Origin: Paludibacter sp. 47-17
GTDB taxonomy: Bacteria; Bacteroidota; Bacteroidia; Bacteroidales; Paludibacteraceae
NCBI GenBank assembly: GCA_001898935.1
Contig: MKVT01000020.1
Location: forward strand, 186,001 to 250,000
Reading direction: 5' to 3'
Length of the DNA stretch: 64,000 bases
The translations under genes and the position numbers were made by a program. Of this stretch, positions 42,567 to 50,924 are shown piece by piece (within the stretch, counting starts at the first letter, position 1; each line of letters begins with the position of its first letter). The notes below the pieces were generated by a model. The model was not told the DNA's origin and made no database searches. It was given only the letters and a program-made list of their open reading frames with translations.

Positions 42567-45485
42567 TCATGTTTTCTGAGGATCGGCTCCTGGTGCAGGC
42601 AGTGGCGAAAGTGGCGTCGTACACCGGTCGACCAGGTACACAATCGAGGTCCACGCCACATCGCTGTGGGTAGCCAGGCCAATTTCACAGGTGCGGCTAT
42701 TGCTGTACCCGGCCTGCACCCCAGCTTCCTTGAGCTGAGGACGAAGTTTGCGAAGCCCGTGCCTGTTTAATTCGGGAACCGTAAAACCTTTGTCGCCCGC
42801 AAAACCGCAACAGGCCAGCCCGGCAGGGATGAACACGCGACGGCTGCACCGGCGGGCCAGTTGCACCAGCAAGGGGTCGAGCTGCATTTTCCGGGTCGAA
42901 CAGGTTGCAAATACCGTTACCACATCATCGGTCGGGTGAAATTCGAGCCTGTCGACTAAAAACCGTTCGATAAACTCCACCGGCTCATACAGTTTCAATC
43001 CTTTCATGGTGTTGCGCATGCGGTACAAACACGGGCTCTGGTCGCACAACACCGGATATTCGCCCTGGTTGGTGGCTGCCAGCAAGGCTGCTTCCAGTTC
43101 GTCCGATTTCTGTCCGGCTATGTCAGGCATCCCTTTGCTTTCCCAGATGGTTCCGCAGCAGAGTCGGTTCATCCGTTCGGGAAAGATAAGCTCGTATCCG
43201 GCTTTATGAAGCAAGGAGATGGTTTTTTCGGCCAGCGGTGTTCGGTCGGGGTCGCCTTTGGAACTGCCCATCATCTGGTTCAGGCAGCTGGGGAAATACA
43301 CCACTTTCAATGGCTGCCCCGGTTGCTGGGCCCGCAGCTGCCGGTTCAGGCTTTCGGCCCTGCGGGTCAACGATTGCCGCGTTGGCGCTGCAACCGGAAT
43401 AGAAGGCGTCCACAAGGGTATCGTGTTGGCGCTGATGTACCGCAGGCCTCTGGCCAGGCCGTTCATGAGGGGAGTGCCGGTTACCGAACGCACCGCATTA
43501 GCCGTAAATAATACGGTTTTTACCCCTCCTGCCATCCAGTGCAGGTGCGATGCCGTAAAGGCTCCGGCAGCCATAGCCGGGCGGCTGCGGCGCACCTTTT
43601 CGTGGCGCACGGCGTGAATATACTCTCCGGTGTTGATCCCTACCGGACAAGCTATGGCGCAGAGTCCGTCGCCGGCGCAGGTTTTATCGCCCGCATAATC
43701 GTATGCGCCGATCAATTCATTCAGAATGCCGGAATGTTCGCCTGTAGCGCTCAGCCGGGTAATTTCGCGTTGTACCACGATCCGCTGGCGGGCCGACAAG
43801 GTAAATCCGGCACTCACACAATTGATTTCGCAAAAGCCGCACTCAATGCATTGGTCGATGAGCGGATGGGTAGCCGGTAGCGCTTTCAGATTTTTCAGGT
43901 GACAGTCGGGGTCGTCGTTAAAAATGACACCGGGGTTGAGTATCCCTTGCGGGTCGAACAGGTGTTTGATCTCTTTCATGACCTGCCAGGCCGTTTCGCC
44001 CCATTCTTTTTGAACAAAAGGCGCCATGTTTCTACCGGTGCCGTGCTCGGCTTTCAACGATCCGTCGTAAGTATCCACCACCAGGTCGGCCACGGCTTTC
44101 ATCAGCCGGTCGTACCGCCTGATCTCGTCCTCGGTGTCGAAAAACTGATTGAGTATGAAATGGAAATTTCCTTCCAGGGCATGTCCGTAGAGTACGGCAT
44201 CGCCATAGCCATGGTGCAGCAATAACCGGCGCAGATCGCTTATGGCTTGCGGCAAATCGTGGAGCTGGAAGGCCACATCCTCGATGATGCAGGTAGTTCC
44301 CACCGGCCGTGTGCTTCCTACTGTGGGGAATATACCCGAACGCATGGTCCAATAGGGAGCGTACTCCTCTTCACGGTCGGTAAATACAGGATTACCCAGT
44401 AAAGGAAAGCCGGAAAGGACGGTAGTGACGGCGGCGATATTATCCCCCAATTCTTCCGGTGTAAATGCTTCGGTTTTCAGAAGCATTACCGCGCCATCGT
44501 CCGGCAGGTTGCGTAGTTCGGGCAGGGCGCCGGGTTTGTTTTCTACCGAACGGATGGCGGCACGGTCGAACAATTCGGCTGCTGCAACAGGATGCGGTTT
44601 CAGAGCTACAACAGCCTCGCACGCACTCCGGAGCGTAGGAAAAAACAGAAGCGCGCTTGCCGATAACGGTTTCAGATCGACGGTTTGCATGGTAACTTCG
44701 GCCAGAAAGGCCAGGGTACCTTCGGAACCTACGATGAGCCGGGTGATGATGTCGAAAGGATCGTCGAAATCGATCAGCGAATGGATGGAAAGACCAGTGA
44801 CATTTTTTATAGCGTATTTTTTGCGAATACGTTGTGTAAGTTCCTTATCGGCACGCACCTTATCTCTTATTGCTTCCAGTTGCTGCAAAAACGGGGCATG
44901 CGTTCGTCTGAACGCTTCTTTACTTTCCGTGTTGCCGGTGTCGAGTACCGTGCCATCGGTGAGCACCAGCCGCACCGATTCAATTGTGCGGTAACTGTTT
45001 TCGTGAATCCCGCAACTCATTCCCGACGCATTGTTCTGCACGATGCCACCCACCATGGCCGACTTTAAAGAAGCCGGGTCGGGCGGGAATTTCTTACCCA
45101 GTGGTTTCAGGAGATGGTTCACGTGCTGGCCCACGATTCCCGGTTGCAGGCTGATGTTACGGGCATCGGGCGAAATCCTGTAGTTTTCCCAGTGTTGCCC
45201 GGCTATCACTAAAATAGAATCGCTTATGGCTTGTCCCGATAAACTGGTACCTGCAGCACGAAAAGTCAACGACATGTCGAACTGCCTGGCCAGGTGCATC
45301 AGTCCTGCGATTTGCAACTCATCGGTCGACTGCACCACGACCTGCGGAATGAGCCGGTAAATACCGGCATCGGTACCCCAGGCCAACCGGCGTGTAGGAT
45401 CGAGATACAATAAACCTTTGGGGATCAGCCGGCGGATTTCGCTCAGAAACCGGCGGTAGGTGGGGGTGTCGGGACGAATGTACAT
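42567..45485 (-). CDS. FAD/Fe-S oxidoreductase fusion, D-lactate dehydrogenase-like
   Basis: A 972-residue fusion. It has an FAD-binding domain of the vanillyl-alcohol oxidase fold (TFRAAGTSLSGQAISDSILV, GIVQNNASGMSCGI, about 40-270), an FAD-oxidase C-terminal domain (about 280-535, with LKAEHGTGRNMAPF), two 4Fe-4S motifs (CIECGFCEINC near 545 and CAGDGLCAIACPVG near 600), and two CCG cysteine-rich repeats (CCGTIWESKG near 780, CCGFAGDKGF near 890). This is the GlcD-plus-GlpC-like architecture of quinone-linked D-lactate or D-2-hydroxyacid dehydrogenases. Its ATG directly abuts the namZ stop. As MurQ releases D-lactate, oxidation of that D-lactate is the most likely role; 2-hydroxyglutarate or glycolate are alternatives. 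Cytoplasmic or on the inner membrane face. Confidence 0.85.
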   Translation of the reverse strand: MYIRPDTPTYRRFLSEIRRLIPKGLLYLDPTRRLAWGTDAGIYRLIPQVVVQSTDELQIAGLMHLARQFDMSLTFRAAGTSLSGQAISDSILVIAGQHWENYRISPDARNISLQPGIVGQHVNHLLKPLGKKFPPDPASLKSAMVGGIVQNNASGMSCGIHENSYRTIESVRLVLTDGTVLDTGNTESKEAFRRTHAPFLQQLEAIRDKVRADKELTQRIRKKYAIKNVTGLSIHSLIDFDDPFDIITRLIVGSEGTLAFLAEVTMQTVDLKPLSASALLFFPTLRSACEAVVALKPHPVAAAELFDRAAIRSVENKPGALPELRNLPDDGAVMLLKTEAFTPEELGDNIAAVTTVLSGFPLLGNPVFTDREEEYAPYWTMRSGIFPTVGSTRPVGTTCIIEDVAFQLHDLPQAISDLRRLLLHHGYGDAVLYGHALEGNFHFILNQFFDTEDEIRRYDRLMKAVADLVVDTYDGSLKAEHGTGRNMAPFVQKEWGETAWQVMKEIKHLFDPQGILNPGVIFNDDPDCHLKNLKALPATHPLIDQCIECGFCEINCVSAGFTLSARQRIVVQREITRLSATGEHSGILNELIGAYDYAGDKTCAGDGLCAIACPVGINTGEYIHAVRHEKVRRSRPAMAAGAFTASHLHWMAGGVKTVLFTANAVRSVTGTPLMNGLARGLRYISANTIPLWTPSIPVAAPTRQSLTRRAESLNRQLRAQQPGQPLKVVYFPSCLNQMMGSSKGDPDRTPLAEKTISLLHKAGYELIFPERMNRLCCGTIWESKGMPDIAGQKSDELEAALLAATNQGEYPVLCDQSPCLYRMRNTMKGLKLYEPVEFIERFLVDRLEFHPTDDVVTVFATCSTRKMQLDPLLVQLARRCSRRVFIPAGLACCGFAGDKGFTVPELNRHGLRKLRPQLKEAGVQAGYSNSRTCEIGLATHSDVAWTSIVYLVDRCTTPLSPLPAPGADPQKT

Positions 45486-46712
45486 TTATTTATATAAATA
45501 ATAGCGCTTGGCTAAGGTTCGGAACGAACGCTCGTCTTTTCGGAAATAATCGAGCATATCGGCAGCACGGTGCGATACCGAAAATAACTTTCGGATCTGA
45601 TTGCTTCCGCACACCTTGTCGAACATTTCAAACCGCGAAGGATTTGCATTGTCGAAAATGGCATTGGAAGGGTAAAGCCGCGAAATTTCCTGCATGATGT
45701 AAAACTGAAGCTCGGTTAACCGTACGCTTTTGTAATCGGTGATGTGCAATTGCACTCCCTCGCATTGCTCTCCTTTAAAGGTGCCGTAAAATGGTTTGAA
45801 GTGAACCGGTCTGAAGTGTACTCCTGCCAATCCCAACTTATTCAGCGCATTGCTGAGCGAGTCGGCGTCTATCCAGGGAGCTCCCGCCATTTCGAACGGA
45901 AGTGTATAGCCCACCCCAATCGAAACGTAGCCCAATTCACCTAAAATTCCGGTGGCCGGATAGAAATAAGAACTGTGTTTATGCGGCAGATGCGGCGATG
46001 CCACCACCCAGGGTAATCCCGTGGCTTCCCAGTTCATGCTACGCTTCCAACCCTTCATTTTCACCACCGTGAGTCGACAGCTTTGGGCAATCATTTTCTC
46101 GTTGTTGATCAGGGTTGCCAGTTCGCCGCAGCTCAGACCGTAGATGTAAGGAATTGCAAACTGACTCACAAACGACCGGAAGGGGGCTTCGGCCAGGTTT
46201 CCTTCAATTTTTTCACCGCCCAGCGGATTGGGCCGGTCGAGCACAATAAACTCGATACCCGCTTCGGCAGCTGCTTCCATGGCAAGGCCCATGGTCGAAA
46301 TGTAGGTAAACGAGCGGCATCCATTGTCCTGTATGTCGTACACGAGTGCATCGATACCCCGGAGCATTTCGGGAGTGGGTTTGCGGGTGGCGCCGTATAA
46401 GGAATATACGGGGAGTAGGGTGCGGGTGTCGGAACGGTTGTCGATTTTATCGCCGGCATACACATCGCCCCGCACACCATGTTCGGGACCAAAGAGCGCG
46501 ACGAGTTGTACATTGGGAGCCTGGTGCAATAGGTCGATGGTGGAGTTGAAGCGGGAGTCGATACCGGTAGGATTGGTAATCAGTCCGATGCGTTTGCCTT
46601 CGAGCAGACGGAAATTATCCGCACGAAGTACCTCGATCCCGGTACGTACCGGGCGGGGATACGCGACGAGGCTTGTCCAGAAAAGGACAAGCAATAGAAG
46701 TGTTTTTCTCAT
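45486..46712 (-). CDS. namZ: Exo-beta-N-acetylmuramidase NamZ (DUF1343, GH171)
   Basis: Family DUF1343, characterised in Bacillus and Tannerella as NamZ, which releases terminal MurNAc from the non-reducing end of murein glycans. The 408-residue protein has a signal peptide (to about residue 18) and the family signatures GKRIGLITNPTGIDS, ALFGPEHGVRGD, LVYDIQDNGCRSFTYISTMG, FIVLDRPNPLGG, and VSIGVGYTLPFEMAGAPWID. It is probably periplasmic. Upstream lies the MurT-like gene (91-base gap with its own promoter); downstream the D-lactate-dehydrogenase-like gene abuts it. A palindrome in the promoter suggests specific control. The context with murQ strongly supports MurNAc salvage. Confidence 0.93.
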   Translation of the reverse strand: MRKTLLLLVLFWTSLVAYPRPVRTGIEVLRADNFRLLEGKRIGLITNPTGIDSRFNSTIDLLHQAPNVQLVALFGPEHGVRGDVYAGDKIDNRSDTRTLLPVYSLYGATRKPTPEMLRGIDALVYDIQDNGCRSFTYISTMGLAMEAAAEAGIEFIVLDRPNPLGGEKIEGNLAEAPFRSFVSQFAIPYIYGLSCGELATLINNEKMIAQSCRLTVVKMKGWKRSMNWEATGLPWVVASPHLPHKHSSYFYPATGILGELGYVSIGVGYTLPFEMAGAPWIDADSLSNALNKLGLAGVHFRPVHFKPFYGTFKGEQCEGVQLHITDYKSVRLTELQFYIMQEISRLYPSNAIFDNANPSRFEMFDKVCGSNQIRKLFSVSHRAADMLDYFRKDERSFRTLAKRYYLYK

Positions 46713-46744
46713 ATCAGATCACTTTTTGTCGTGAGACAGCTTGG

Positions 46745-46775
46745 CAAATGTAGAGAATATTATTCTCTTATCCAA
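46745..46775 (-). promoter_or_regulatory. Promoter of namZ
   Basis: On the minus strand TTG (46775-46773) is followed after 20 bases by TACATTTG (46752-46745), matching the Bacteroidota TTG / TAnnTTTG pattern at accepted spacing, 32 bases before the namZ ATG. It is the most complete promoter in the window. Confidence 0.7.
46752..46768. promoter_or_regulatory. Palindromic candidate operator in the namZ promoter spacer
   Basis: AGAGAATATTATTCTCT: two perfect 8-bp arms around one central base, lying exactly between the -33 and -7 elements. A dimeric repressor bound here would block the promoter. The same sequence was not seen before other genes of the cluster. Confidence 0.55.
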
Positions 46776-46803
46776 TACAAAAATGAATTTTTTCGGTAAA
46801 TTT

Positions 46804-47979
46804 TTACAACTTGATATAAATCCTCTTTTTGTAAAGATAATGACCTGCCAACCAGCAGACCGCCACGAAAATGATTGCGAAGGCCAGCGAGCCAGGATAA
46901 TCGCCCAGCAAAGGTTGAAAAACGTTCGTGTATAAAAAAGTCTTCACACTGAGCACAGTACCGTTCCGGTCGATCAGAAGATTGCCGGCAATTATACTCA
47001 GCAATGCGCCAAGTACGTATACAAACATCGGATTCACGCCGAACGATTCAAAGAATACGCTCCAACGCTTTTTGCCCCTGATGTCGATCAGGTATACCAG
47101 AAGTCCCAGCAGCAATGAGCCCATGCCGCAGGTGGTGAGTACGAAGCTGGAACTCCATAATTTTTTATTGATCGGGAATCCGTAGTGGAGCAGCAGGCCC
47201 GCGAACAGCAAAACAGTGCCGAACAACAGCAGAGCCTGCAGCTGATCGGTGGTTTTCTTTTTCCCGGTGAGCAGCTGTCCGGCCCAAAACCCGGTTAGTA
47301 CGTGGGCTATGCCCGGCAAGGTACTGAGTATGCCTTCCGGATCGAAGGCAATACGGGTTCCGTCGGCCATCGTGTCGCGGTACATATGCGATTCGCCGAG
47401 CAGCAGCCGGTCGGTAATGGCCACGATGCTGTCGGGGCTCATCGCGTAACTATCGGTGACATGAATCAGTATCCAGTATGCCAGCAAAATACCACCGATA
47501 AGCCAGGGGATCAGCGTGCGTTTGAAACTCAGTGCGATAAGGGTGCCGGCGAACGACACAAGGGCGAGCCGTTGCAACACGCCCAGCGTACGTAGGTTTT
47601 CGAGCGACGAAACCGACATCCACCATCCCGTCAGATTGTGTTGTGCGGTTTCCAGTGCATTCCATTGGCGCCAGCTCAACGACAGCCATCCCAGGGCCAA
47701 ACCGATCAGGAAGAGCAGGGCCGACCGGCGAAGTAGCTTTAAAAAGGTTTTGCCGGTAAGCCGGAAGTCGAATTTCTGGTACGATAGATACATCGAAATG
47801 CCCATGATAAACATAAAGAAGGGGAATACCAGATCGGTAGGCGTGAGTCCGTCCCAGGCTGCATGGCCCAGGGGGGTGTACACATGATTCCAGCTGCCGG
47901 GGTTGTTTACCAGAATCATTCCGGCTATCGTGATGCCCCGCATTACATCCAATGCCAGTAAACGTTGTGTCGGCTTCAT
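46804..47979 (-). CDS. MurT-like / HGSNAT-type inner-membrane protein, putative MurNAc transporter
   Basis: A 391-residue polytopic membrane protein, about ten predicted transmembrane segments. I start it at 47979, eight bases after the murQ stop; the longer open frame to 48450 lies inside murQ. The N-terminal LLALDVMRGITIAGMILVNN and AWDGLTPTDLVFPFFMFIMG segments mark the DUF5009/heparan-alpha-glucosaminide acetyltransferase-like family. From memory, a Tannerella forsythia protein next to murQ and murK, named MurT, was reported as an inner-membrane MurNAc transporter, and family members lie next to murQ in other Bacteroidales. An acetyltransferase role is the alternative. The symbol is left blank because murT also names an unrelated Gram-positive gene. 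Confidence 0.8.
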   Translation of the reverse strand: MKPTQRLLALDVMRGITIAGMILVNNPGSWNHVYTPLGHAAWDGLTPTDLVFPFFMFIMGISMYLSYQKFDFRLTGKTFLKLLRRSALLFLIGLALGWLSLSWRQWNALETAQHNLTGWWMSVSSLENLRTLGVLQRLALVSFAGTLIALSFKRTLIPWLIGGILLAYWILIHVTDSYAMSPDSIVAITDRLLLGESHMYRDTMADGTRIAFDPEGILSTLPGIAHVLTGFWAGQLLTGKKKTTDQLQALLLFGTVLLFAGLLLHYGFPINKKLWSSSFVLTTCGMGSLLLGLLVYLIDIRGKKRWSVFFESFGVNPMFVYVLGALLSIIAGNLLIDRNGTVLSVKTFLYTNVFQPLLGDYPGSLAFAIIFVAVCWLAGHYLYKKRIYIKL

Positions 47980-47987
47980 ATCGGTAA

Positions 47988-48803
47988 TTATTGTTGTGAA
48001 TAGGCATCGATGGCTTTTTTTACCGATCCGTGGATCAGCAACAGGTTCCGGGCTTGCTTGTAATCGAGCTGAAGCTCGTCGACAATCATCCGTGTACCCC
48101 GGTCGATTAATTTGGCATTGGTAAGTTGCATGTTTACCATCCGGTTTCCTTTTACACGGCCCAGTTGGATCATCGTGGCCGTAGTAATCATATTCAGCGC
48201 CAGCTTTTGTGCCGTACCCGATTTGAGACGGGTGCTTCCTGTTACGAATTCGGGACCTACCACCAGTTCGATCGCGATTTCGGCTTCCAGGGCAACCGGT
48301 GATCCCGGGTTGCAGGTAATGGCAGCCGTCAGGATTCCCCGGCTGCGGGCTTCCCGTAAGGCTCCGATTACATAAGGAGTAGTTCCCGATGCCGCAATTC
48401 CTATCACCGTATCGTCGGCATTCACCGAGTGTTCCACCAACTCTTCCCATCCCCGGTTCGGATCGTCTTCGGCATTTTCCACCGGGTTGCGCAAGGCCGT
48501 ATCGCCCCCGGCAATAAGCCCGATCACCAATTCGGGAGGCATGCCGAACGTGGGAGGAATCTCCGAAGCATCCAATACGCCCAGCCGGCCGCTGGTGCCG
48601 GCTCCCAGGTAAAATATCCGCCCCCCCCGCTTCATTCGTTCCACCACCTGCACGATCAGTTGGTTGAGCTGTGGTATGGCCGCTGCAACCGCAACAGGCA
48701 CTTTCCGGTCTTCTTCATTCATTTCATGAAGCAGTTCCTCGACACTCTTTTCGTCCAATCGCTCGTGTAAGGAGGGTTCTTCGGTAATCTTTCTGAATTC
48801 CAT
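47988..48803 (-). CDS. murQ: N-acetylmuramic acid 6-phosphate etherase
   Basis: Cleaves the D-lactyl ether of MurNAc-6-phosphate in the cytoplasm, giving GlcNAc-6-phosphate and D-lactate. The 271-residue protein carries the family SIS-fold signatures RIFYLGAGTSGRLGVLDASE, the VIGIAASGTTPYVIGAL stretch and STRLKSGTAQKLALNMITT. It has the usual length. It lies 10 bases after the diacylglycerol-kinase-family gene and eight before the MurT-like gene. It marks this cluster as a MurNAc catabolic locus. Its substrate needs a kinase or a phosphorylating transporter, and neither is obvious in the window. Confidence 0.96.
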   Translation of the reverse strand: MEFRKITEEPSLHERLDEKSVEELLHEMNEEDRKVPVAVAAAIPQLNQLIVQVVERMKRGGRIFYLGAGTSGRLGVLDASEIPPTFGMPPELVIGLIAGGDTALRNPVENAEDDPNRGWEELVEHSVNADDTVIGIAASGTTPYVIGALREARSRGILTAAITCNPGSPVALEAEIAIELVVGPEFVTGSTRLKSGTAQKLALNMITTATMIQLGRVKGNRMVNMQLTNAKLIDRGTRMIVDELQLDYKQARNLLLIHGSVKKAIDAYSQQ

Positions 48804-48813
48804 GGTACAAATT

Positions 48814-49749
48814 TTATTCGTAAGGTACTATCATTTGAAGTGCATGTTTCTCAATTCCTATCTGCAAAGGAGGGTCGCAATTTACTAAAATTCCATCGGC
48901 CTCAAAATAGCCTCCGTTGTGGTAATTCAGTTCCAGCCACTCCGTGCGGAACGATTCGAGTGCCCGATGACTCAGCAACTTGCCGTCGAATAACCGGGGT
49001 AAAGCGGTAAGAATGTCGCGCAACGAGGGCTTGCACACCATCATCGCATCGAAAATGCCATCGTAGGGCAGGGCGCCGGGATTTTGTTTCATCCCCCCTC
49101 CACTGTAACATCCATTGGCAATATTCATGGTAAACAACACATCCTGAATTTCTTTCCCATTGGTTTTCAGCTGAAACCGGAAAGGCCGGTACCTGAATAC
49201 CGCAGTAAGCAACGAAATAAAATATAAAATGGCGTGACTGCCTATGTAACGCTTCAACCGGTGGGCGATACGCACCACAGCTGCATCGAGCCCAAATCCC
49301 ACCGAATTGATGAAGAAATGCCGGCGCTCTTCACCCTCCAGTGCATAACGAATGGTGCCGATGTCGATCGGCCTGCTGTTGCCGGCCAGAAATACGGCTA
49401 TGGCATGCCTGTAGTCGCGATTGAGCCCCCAGAACCGGGCCCAGTCATTGCCGGTGCCGCGGGGTATCTGTGCCAACTTTATGCCGGCGGTTTCGATCCC
49501 GGCGCCAAAAATACCATTCACTACCTCGCTGATGGTGCCATCGCCGCCCACGACCAGGAAATTACGGAAGCCGCTGCGGGCATAATTACGCGCAATGAGA
49601 ACGGCATGTCCGGCAAAATCGGTGAATTTATGCTCGTAACGAATCCCTGCCTTCTTCAGTTCATGAAAAAGATAGAGCATCTGTTGCCGGAAGTGTTTTT
49701 TACCCGATTTAAGGTTGATGATGACGGCCCACGGTTGTGTTGCGCCCAT
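48814..49749 (-). CDS. Diacylglycerol/lipid kinase family protein (YegS/DagK-like)
   Basis: A 311-residue member of the DAGK catalytic family, which phosphorylates diacylglycerol, sphingoid bases or other lipids. Visible motifs are VVGGDGTISEVVNGI (nucleotide-binding), IPRGTGNDWARFWGL and the C-terminal FEADGILVNCDPPLQIGIEKHA. No membrane segment is evident. It sits 10 bases from both aroC and murQ, so all three are probably co-transcribed. It occupies the place where a MurNAc kinase might be expected, but the family acts on lipids as far as is known, so I do not call it MurK. Confidence 0.88.
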   Translation of the reverse strand: MGATQPWAVIINLKSGKKHFRQQMLYLFHELKKAGIRYEHKFTDFAGHAVLIARNYARSGFRNFLVVGGDGTISEVVNGIFGAGIETAGIKLAQIPRGTGNDWARFWGLNRDYRHAIAVFLAGNSRPIDIGTIRYALEGEERRHFFINSVGFGLDAAVVRIAHRLKRYIGSHAILYFISLLTAVFRYRPFRFQLKTNGKEIQDVLFTMNIANGCYSGGGMKQNPGALPYDGIFDAMMVCKPSLRDILTALPRLFDGKLLSHRALESFRTEWLELNYHNGGYFEADGILVNCDPPLQIGIEKHALQMIVPYE

Positions 49750-49759
49750 ACTGTGATTG

Positions 49760-50833
49760 TTAGATTGGATTCGACTGACTCAGGTAAAGATCGAGCAGCG
49801 TAATGGCCGCCATCGCTTCAACTATAGGCACCGCCCGCGGCAGTACGCAGGGGTCGTGCCGTCCCCGCGCCTGTAATTCGGTAGCTTCCATGCCGGTAGT
49901 GATGGTCGATTGTTTTTGTGAGATGGTAGCCACCGGTTTGAATAAGACCCTGAAATAAATATCCTGGCCATTGCTGATACCTCCCTGGATCCCTCCCGAA
50001 TGATTGGTGGTGGTGCTTACTTTTCCTCCCACCGCTGTAAACGGATCGTTCATTTGAGAGCCTTTCATCGCCACCCCGTCGAAGCCCGCGCCGTAGTCGA
50101 ATCCGTGCGATGCATTGATGCTCAGCATGGCAAAGGCAAGCCTGGCCTGCAGCTTGTCGAAAATAGGCTCTCCCCATCCGGCAGGCACTCCTTTGATCAC
50201 ACAACTGATGGTGCCGCCTGTCGAATCGCCGTTTTTCTTGAGTTCCGAAATATAGTCGATCATCTGTTGCGCCGTTTCGGCTTCCGGGCAGCGAACGATG
50301 TTATCCTCTACGGCATCCAGGCGCGCCTCCTGTATCCCGGCCGTCATGCGGATAGGACCTACTTGTGAAGTAAAAGCCGTAATGCCTACGCCCAGTTTGC
50401 GGAGCACCAGCTTGGCAATGGCTCCGGCCACCACCCGCGATGCCGTTTCGCGCGCCGAACTGCGTCCGCCTCCCCGGTGATCCCTCACACCGTATTTCTG
50501 CTCATAGGTGTAATCGGCATGCGACGGGCGGTACACCTCTTTCAGATGATCGTAGTCCTTGCTGTGCTGATTCTGATTCCAGATCACGAAAGCAATAGGT
50601 GTACCCGTAGTGCGCCCCTCGAAAATGCCCGAAAGAAACTCTACCTTGTCGTCTTCCTTGCGCGGAGTGGCTATTTTCGACTGACCGGGCTTGCGGCGGT
50701 CCAACTCCTGCTGAACAAACGCTTCGTCGAGCTCCACTCCGGCCGGACAGCCATCCACAATTCCACCTATTCCCACGCCATGGGATTCGCCAAACGAAGT
50801 AAATGTAAAGAGTTTTCCGATTGTATTCGACAT
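49760..50833 (-). CDS. aroC: Chorismate synthase
   Basis: Forms chorismate from 5-enolpyruvylshikimate 3-phosphate, the last common step of aromatic synthesis, with reduced FMN. The 357-residue protein has all signature regions: [24 protein letters not shown] at the C-terminal part, the [20 protein letters not shown] stretch with [15 protein letters not shown], and [19 protein letters not shown]. It lies downstream of an FKBP gene with a hairpin between them, and 10 bases upstream of the lipid-kinase-like gene. It may therefore provide the promoter for the kinase-murQ run. Confidence 0.97.
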   Translation of the reverse strand: MSNTIGKLFTFTSFGESHGVGIGGIVDGCPAGVELDEAFVQQELDRRKPGQSKIATPRKEDDKVEFLSGIFEGRTTGTPIAFVIWNQNQHSKDYDHLKEVYRPSHADYTYEQKYGVRDHRGGGRSSARETASRVVAGAIAKLVLRKLGVGITAFTSQVGPIRMTAGIQEARLDAVEDNIVRCPEAETAQQMIDYISELKKNGDSTGGTISCVIKGVPAGWGEPIFDKLQARLAFAMLSINASHGFDYGAGFDGVAMKGSQMNDPFTAVGGKVSTTTNHSGGIQGGISNGQDIYFRVLFKPVATISQKQSTITTGMEATELQARGRHDPCVLPRAVPIVEAMAAITLLDLYLSQSNPI

Positions 50834-50863
50834 CTTCCAGTTGATTGTGTTTGTGAAATATTT

Positions 50864-50897
50864 ACAGTCCCGGAAGAACTGCTTCCGCCGGGACCGT
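50864..50897 (-). terminator. Hairpin terminator after the FKBP gene
   Basis: GTCCCGG (50867-50873) pairs with CCGGGAC (50888-50894), with further pairing inside the loop. The minus-strand side continues into a moderately U-rich TAAATATTTC. It lies 28 bases past the FKBP stop. Confidence 0.5.
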
Positions 50898-50924
50898 ATT
50901 CGTATTCAATTGCTTTTTTATGAA

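Noticed and set aside
46804-48450. A 548-codon open frame extending the MurT-like gene upstream
   Set aside because: The extra 157 codons lie antisense-free but out of frame inside murQ and give a non-membrane, Arg/Gly-rich sequence. The family start MKPTQRLLALDVMRG is at 47979.
48814-49749. Calling the DAGK-family gene a MurNAc kinase (murK)
   Set aside because: Its motifs are those of lipid kinases; position alone does not justify the call.
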